From assembly GCF_012689525.1 (NCBI RefSeq), contig NZ_CP051516.1:4278001-4342000 (forward strand): a DNA stretch of 64,000 bases. The letters are read 5' to 3'. Position 1 is the stretch's first letter; each line of letters starts with the position of its first letter. Made by a program: the position numbers and the translations under genes. Shown piece after piece: positions 60,946-64,000 of this stretch. The notes beneath the pieces are model-generated. The model made no database searches. It was not told the origin of the DNA and was given only the letters and a program-made list of their open reading frames with translations. Source of the stretch: Paraburkholderia aromaticivorans. GTDB taxonomy: Bacteria > Pseudomonadota > Gammaproteobacteria > Burkholderiales > Burkholderiaceae.

Positions 60946-61776
60946 TTAAGTGCCCAGCCGTTCGCAGATCGCCTTGGTCGCCGCGGCGCCGTTCAGCGTG
61001 TAGAAGTGCAGGCCCGGCACTTTGGCGTCGATCAGACGCCCGCACAGGTCCGTCACCACATCCAGCCCGAATGCGCGAATCGACTCGCGATCGTCGCCGA
61101 AACTTTCCAGCCGGCGCGCGATCCAGCGCGGCACTTCAGCGCCGCACATCTCCGAGAAACGCATCAGTTGCGAGAAGTTCGTGATCGGCATGATGCCCGG
61201 CACGATCGGCACATCCACGCCGAGCTTCCTTGCGTCGTCGACGAAACGGAAGTAGGCGTCCGCGTTGAAGAAGTACTGCGTGATTGCCGAATTGGCGCCG
61301 GCCTTCACCTTGCGGGCGAAGTTGTCCAGATCGTGACGCGGCGAGCGCGACTGCGGATGGTATTCCGGATAGCCGGCCACCTCGATCCAGAACCAGTCGC
61401 CGAACTCGGCGCGGATAAAGCTCACCAGTTCCGACGCGTAGCGCAACTCGCCGACCTCGCCCATGCCGGACGGCAAATCGCCGCGCAGCGCGACGATATG
61501 GCGGATGCCATGCGCGCGGTACTCGTTGAGAATCGCGCGCAGGCTCTCTTTCGACGAGCCGATGCACGACACGTGCGGCGCCGCGTCGAGCCCGTCCTTC
61601 GCCATATCGACGACGGTATCGAGCGTGCCCTGTTGCGTCGAGCCGCCGGCGCCGAACGTGACGGACACGAACTTGGGCTTGAGCGTGGCGAGCTGGGCGC
61701 GCGTGGCGCGCAGCTTGTCGACGCCTTCCTGCGTTTTCGGCGGGAAGAATTCGAATGAAAGTTCGATCGGGTTCAT
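60946..61776 (-). CDS. metF: Methylenetetrahydrofolate reductase
   Basis: A 276-residue FAD enzyme that makes 5-methyl-THF for homocysteine methylation. Marks are the catalytic Glu in LSFEFFPPKTQEG, VSVTFGAGGSTQQGTLD, the flavin contact HIVALRGDLPSGMG and ITQYFFNADAYFRFVDDA. The length suits bacterial MetF. It lies 11 bases behind the holin-like gene in the SAH-riboswitch operon, so its supply of methyl groups is tied to SAH removal. Confidence 0.96.
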   Translation of the reverse strand: MNPIELSFEFFPPKTQEGVDKLRATRAQLATLKPKFVSVTFGAGGSTQQGTLDTVVDMAKDGLDAAPHVSCIGSSKESLRAILNEYRAHGIRHIVALRGDLPSGMGEVGELRYASELVSFIRAEFGDWFWIEVAGYPEYHPQSRSPRHDLDNFARKVKAGANSAITQYFFNADAYFRFVDDARKLGVDVPIVPGIMPITNFSQLMRFSEMCGAEVPRWIARRLESFGDDRESIRAFGLDVVTDLCGRLIDAKVPGLHFYTLNGAAATKAICERLGT

Positions 61777-61787
61777 GATTCAGTAAA

Positions 61788-62141
61788 TCAACCGAGACTG
61801 CGGTTGCCGAAAATAAGCGCGGACAGCAGCCAGGAAACGATGCTGTACAGAATCGAGCCGAAGAACGCCGACCAGAAACCCGACACTTCGAAGCCCTTCA
61901 GCAGCGACGCGCACAGCCAGAAGCACAGCGCATTGACTACCAGAATGAAGACTCCGAGCGTGAGAATCGTGACGGGGAGCGTCAGCAGGATCAGCACCGG
62001 CCGCAGGATCGTGTTGATCAACCCGAGCACCACCGCGACGATCAATGCGGTGCCGAAACTGCGGATATGAATCGACGGAACGAGGTAGGTGATGATCAGG
62101 AGCGCAAGCGCGTTGATCAGCCAGGTCAGCAGCAAGGTCAT
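61788..62141 (-). CDS. Phage-holin-4-like (YvlD-type) membrane protein
   Basis: A 117-residue protein with four membrane segments (LLLTWLINALALLIITYLVP first, SAFFGSILYSIVSWLLSALI last) and the IHIRSFGTALIVAVVLGLIN motif of PF04020. The name comes from weak similarity to phage holins; no phage genes are nearby. GGAG is seven bases upstream of the start. It is sandwiched between ahcY and metF, so it may have a role in membrane or methyl-cycle physiology that is not known. Confidence 0.88.
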   Translation of the reverse strand: MTLLLTWLINALALLIITYLVPSIHIRSFGTALIVAVVLGLINTILRPVLILLTLPVTILTLGVFILVVNALCFWLCASLLKGFEVSGFWSAFFGSILYSIVSWLLSALIFGNRSLG

Positions 62142-62271
62142 GTAGAGCTCCTTTGGCAGGATGTCCTATAACGGGAAAAAGCGCGAAACGAGGCGGTCCT
62201 GGCGGACAAAGCGGCGCATGATGCGCCGCCCTGTCGTCAAACTGTCATGCGGTCAAACCGCCGCGACGCGC

Positions 62272-63696
62272 TTAATAGCGGTAGTGGTTCGGCTTGAACG
62301 GACCGTTCTTGTCGACGCCAATGTAGCCGGCCTGATCGTCCGACAGCACGGTCAGGTTCACGCCGATGCGCGCCAGATGCAGGCGTGCGACCTTCTCGTC
62401 CAGATGCTTCGGCAGCACGTACACCTTGTTCTCGTACTTCTCGCCTTGCGTGAACAGTTCGATCTGCGCGAGCGTCTGGTTCGTGAACGAGTTCGACATT
62501 ACGAACGACGGGTGGCCCGTCGCGCAACCCAGGTTCACGAGGCGGCCTTCAGCCAGCAGGATCACGCGTTTGCCGTCCGGGAAAATGATGTGGTCGACTT
62601 GCGGCTTGATGTTGTCCCACTCGTACTGACGGGTCGACGCAACGTCGATTTCCGAGTCGAAGTGACCGATGTTGCAGACGATCGCGTTGTTGCGCATCGC
62701 CTTCATATGGTCGTGGCCGATCACGTGGTAGTTGCCGGTTGCCGTCACGAAGATGTCGGCCTTGTCCGCCGCGTACTCCATCGTCACGACACGGTAGCCT
62801 TCCATCGCCGCCTGCAGTGCGCAGATCGGATCGATTTCGGTGACCCACACGGTCGCGCCCAGACCGCGCAGCGATTGCGCGCAGCCCTTGCCCACGTCGC
62901 CGTAACCGGCGACCACCGCGATCTTGCCCGCGATCATCACGTCGGTCGCGCGCTTGATACCGTCGACCAGCGACTCACGGCAGCCGTACAGGTTGTCGAA
63001 CTTCGACTTGGTTACCGAGTCGTTGACGTTGATCGCCGGGAACGGCAGGCGGCCTTCTTTTTCCATCTGATACAGACGGTGCACGCCGGTCGTGGTTTCT
63101 TCCGTCACGCCCTGAATGTGCGCGAGGCGCGTGGAGTACCACGTCGGGTCCGCGTCGAGGTGCGAAGCGATCGACTTGTACAGCGCGACTTCTTCCTCGT
63201 TGGTCGGCTTCGAGATCACCGAGCGGTCTTTTTCAGCCTTCGAGCCGAGGATGAGCAGCAACGTGGCGTCGCCGCCGTCGTCGAGGATCATGTTGGCGAA
63301 TTCGCCGTTCGGCCATTCGAAAATGCGGTGCGAGAATTCCCAGTACTCGTCGAGCGATTCGCCCTTGAACGCGAACACCGGCGTGCCGGCCTTGGCGATT
63401 GCCGCAGCGGCGTGATCTTGCGTCGAGAAGATGTTGCACGAGGCCCAGCGCACGTCCGCGCCGAGCGCGGTCAGCGTCTCGATCAGCACGCCGGTCTGGA
63501 TCGTCATGTGCAGCGAACCTGCGACGCGCGCACCCTTCAGCGGCTGCTGCGCCTTGTACTCTTCGCGCGTTTGCACGAGACCGGGCATTTCCGTCTCGGC
63601 GATGTTGAGTTCCTTGCGGCCCCAGTCGGCAAGCGACATGTCGGCAACAACGAAGTCCTGGGAATTTTTGGAATCGATAACTGCGGCGTTCATCAC
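62272..63696 (-). CDS. ahcY: S-adenosylhomocysteine hydrolase
   Basis: A 474-residue cytoplasmic enzyme that splits SAH to adenosine and homocysteine, removing the product inhibitor of methyltransferases. Marks: the substrate site [20 protein letters not shown], the [20 protein letters not shown] stretch, the NAD loop [18 protein letters not shown] and the C-terminal [10 protein letters not shown], whose Lys and Tyr reach into the partner subunit. The proteobacterial insert near residue 170 is present. GGAGG precedes the start; an SAH riboswitch lies in the leader. Confidence 0.98.
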   Translation of the reverse strand: MMNAAVIDSKNSQDFVVADMSLADWGRKELNIAETEMPGLVQTREEYKAQQPLKGARVAGSLHMTIQTGVLIETLTALGADVRWASCNIFSTQDHAAAAIAKAGTPVFAFKGESLDEYWEFSHRIFEWPNGEFANMILDDGGDATLLLILGSKAEKDRSVISKPTNEEEVALYKSIASHLDADPTWYSTRLAHIQGVTEETTTGVHRLYQMEKEGRLPFPAINVNDSVTKSKFDNLYGCRESLVDGIKRATDVMIAGKIAVVAGYGDVGKGCAQSLRGLGATVWVTEIDPICALQAAMEGYRVVTMEYAADKADIFVTATGNYHVIGHDHMKAMRNNAIVCNIGHFDSEIDVASTRQYEWDNIKPQVDHIIFPDGKRVILLAEGRLVNLGCATGHPSFVMSNSFTNQTLAQIELFTQGEKYENKVYVLPKHLDEKVARLHLARIGVNLTVLSDDQAGYIGVDKNGPFKPNHYRY

Positions 63697-63761
63697 GCCC
63701 TCCTTTCTAAGAAATTGACTAGAAATTTGACGTGAGCGCGGTTCGATGCGGTGGATAGGAC

Positions 63762-63862
63762 AGCGCTATGCGCATCCGAGCCCTCCGATTGAAGTCTCCG
63801 AGCCTGGCGGGCGGCCGGCGAATAGGCTGATTCGCGGTACCCGTCGCAACGCTCCTCGAAGA
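63762..63862 (-). promoter_or_regulatory. SAH riboswitch upstream of ahcY
   Basis: On the minus strand the leader contains CGAGGAGCGTTGCG (63858-63845) and, 40 bases later, CAGGCTCGG (63806-63798). These are the two conserved halves of the SAH aptamer. P1 forms from TTCGAG and CTCGGA; the AGCG of the first half can pair with the CGCT at about 63763-63766 to give the pseudoknot. This RNA class turns on ahcY when SAH rises. Confidence 0.87.
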
Positions 63863-63871
63863 CGAACGGCG

Positions 63872-63880
63872 ATTGTAGCA
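63872..63880 (-). promoter_or_regulatory. Extended -10 promoter of the ahcY operon
   Basis: TACAAT (63877-63872) preceded by TGC on the minus strand, an extended -10 element. It places the RNA 5' end a few bases before the riboswitch P1 stem. The -35 region is not recognisable. The rest of 63881-64000 shows no gene. Confidence 0.55.
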
Positions 63881-64000
63881 AAACGAGATGGCTTCGGGGC
63901 GCGGATCCGGTTTCAGGCTACGCGGGTTTCGTGTGCTTCGTGCGTGTGCGCAGCCGCCGCGATGGGCGCCTGGCAGGGGTAGCGCGGCCTACGACGCGGC

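Noticed and set aside
61788..62141. Phage holin suggesting a prophage
   Set aside because: PF04020 proteins are widespread chromosomal membrane proteins. No endolysin, integrase or structural phage gene is near, and it lies inside a methyl-cycle operon.

Overview
The window is GC-rich DNA with dense, mostly intact housekeeping genes. Gene content and protein style (glmU-glmS, cca, ttcA, metF, ahcY with an SAH riboswitch, type-2 argC, a fused indolepyruvate oxidoreductase, many small Burkholderia-type exported proteins) point to the main chromosome of a Burkholderia sensu lato, most likely Paraburkholderia. This is inferred from protein content, not from a database search. I see no tRNA, rRNA, CRISPR array, prophage or insertion sequence.

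Layout. 1-7.8 kb: TetR regulator, GNAT acetyltransferase, an Lrp-type regulator divergent from hppD, a small exported protein, and the fused indolepyruvate ferredoxin oxidoreductase; together these form an aromatic amino-acid catabolism neighbourhood. 7.9-16.4 kb: maeB, an MFS carrier divergent from pyrE, a NarL-type response regulator, a PEBP-family exported protein, a WrbA-like flavoprotein and argC. 16.5-24.7 kb: an ompW remnant, a candidate small RNA with two anti-Shine-Dalgarno motifs, LysE exporter, a beta-hydroxyacid dehydrogenase, a Mut7-C/ThiS-like fusion, small proteins, an iclR remnant, an EamA carrier, two coupled small genes beside a DnaA-box-bearing AT-richer spacer, a DUF2242 lipoprotein and a small lytic transglycosylase. 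24.8-30.8 kb: di-haem peroxidase with a truncated phosphoesterase behind it, a WYL regulator divergent from a GST across an inverted-repeat operator, a tandem-repeat exported protein, a CheY-like regulator and a DUF429 protein.

30.9-43.7 kb: glmU-glmS (UDP-GlcNAc), an SDR/folB/ttcA operon divergent from a MidA-type methyltransferase, a long inverted repeat, cca with overlapping GST, an NDUFA9-like protein, soluble lytic transglycosylase and 5-formyl-THF cyclo-ligase. 43.8-49.0 kb: a MarR-like regulator divergent from pxpB-pxpC-pxpA-DUF969-DUF979, a 5-oxoproline utilisation operon with a probable dedicated permease, preceded by three 11-bp-spaced direct repeats. 49.2-60.6 kb: TPR-glycosyltransferase protein, BrnT/BrnA toxin-antitoxin, a GumN/TraB-like protein and a dipeptide ABC operon (dppA2, dppA1, dppB, dppC, dppD, dppF). 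60.9-64.0 kb: ahcY, a holin-like membrane protein and metF under an SAH riboswitch, a methyl-cycle operon.

Three gene remnants (ompW, iclR, phosphoesterase) all keep the C-terminal end and lack the N-terminal end, so the region has suffered small deletions. The most novel-looking items are the short double-hairpin RNA at 17.23-17.29 kb, the DnaA-box spacer at 22.9-23.15 kb with its pair of coupled unknown genes, and the phased repeats in front of the 5-oxoproline operon.
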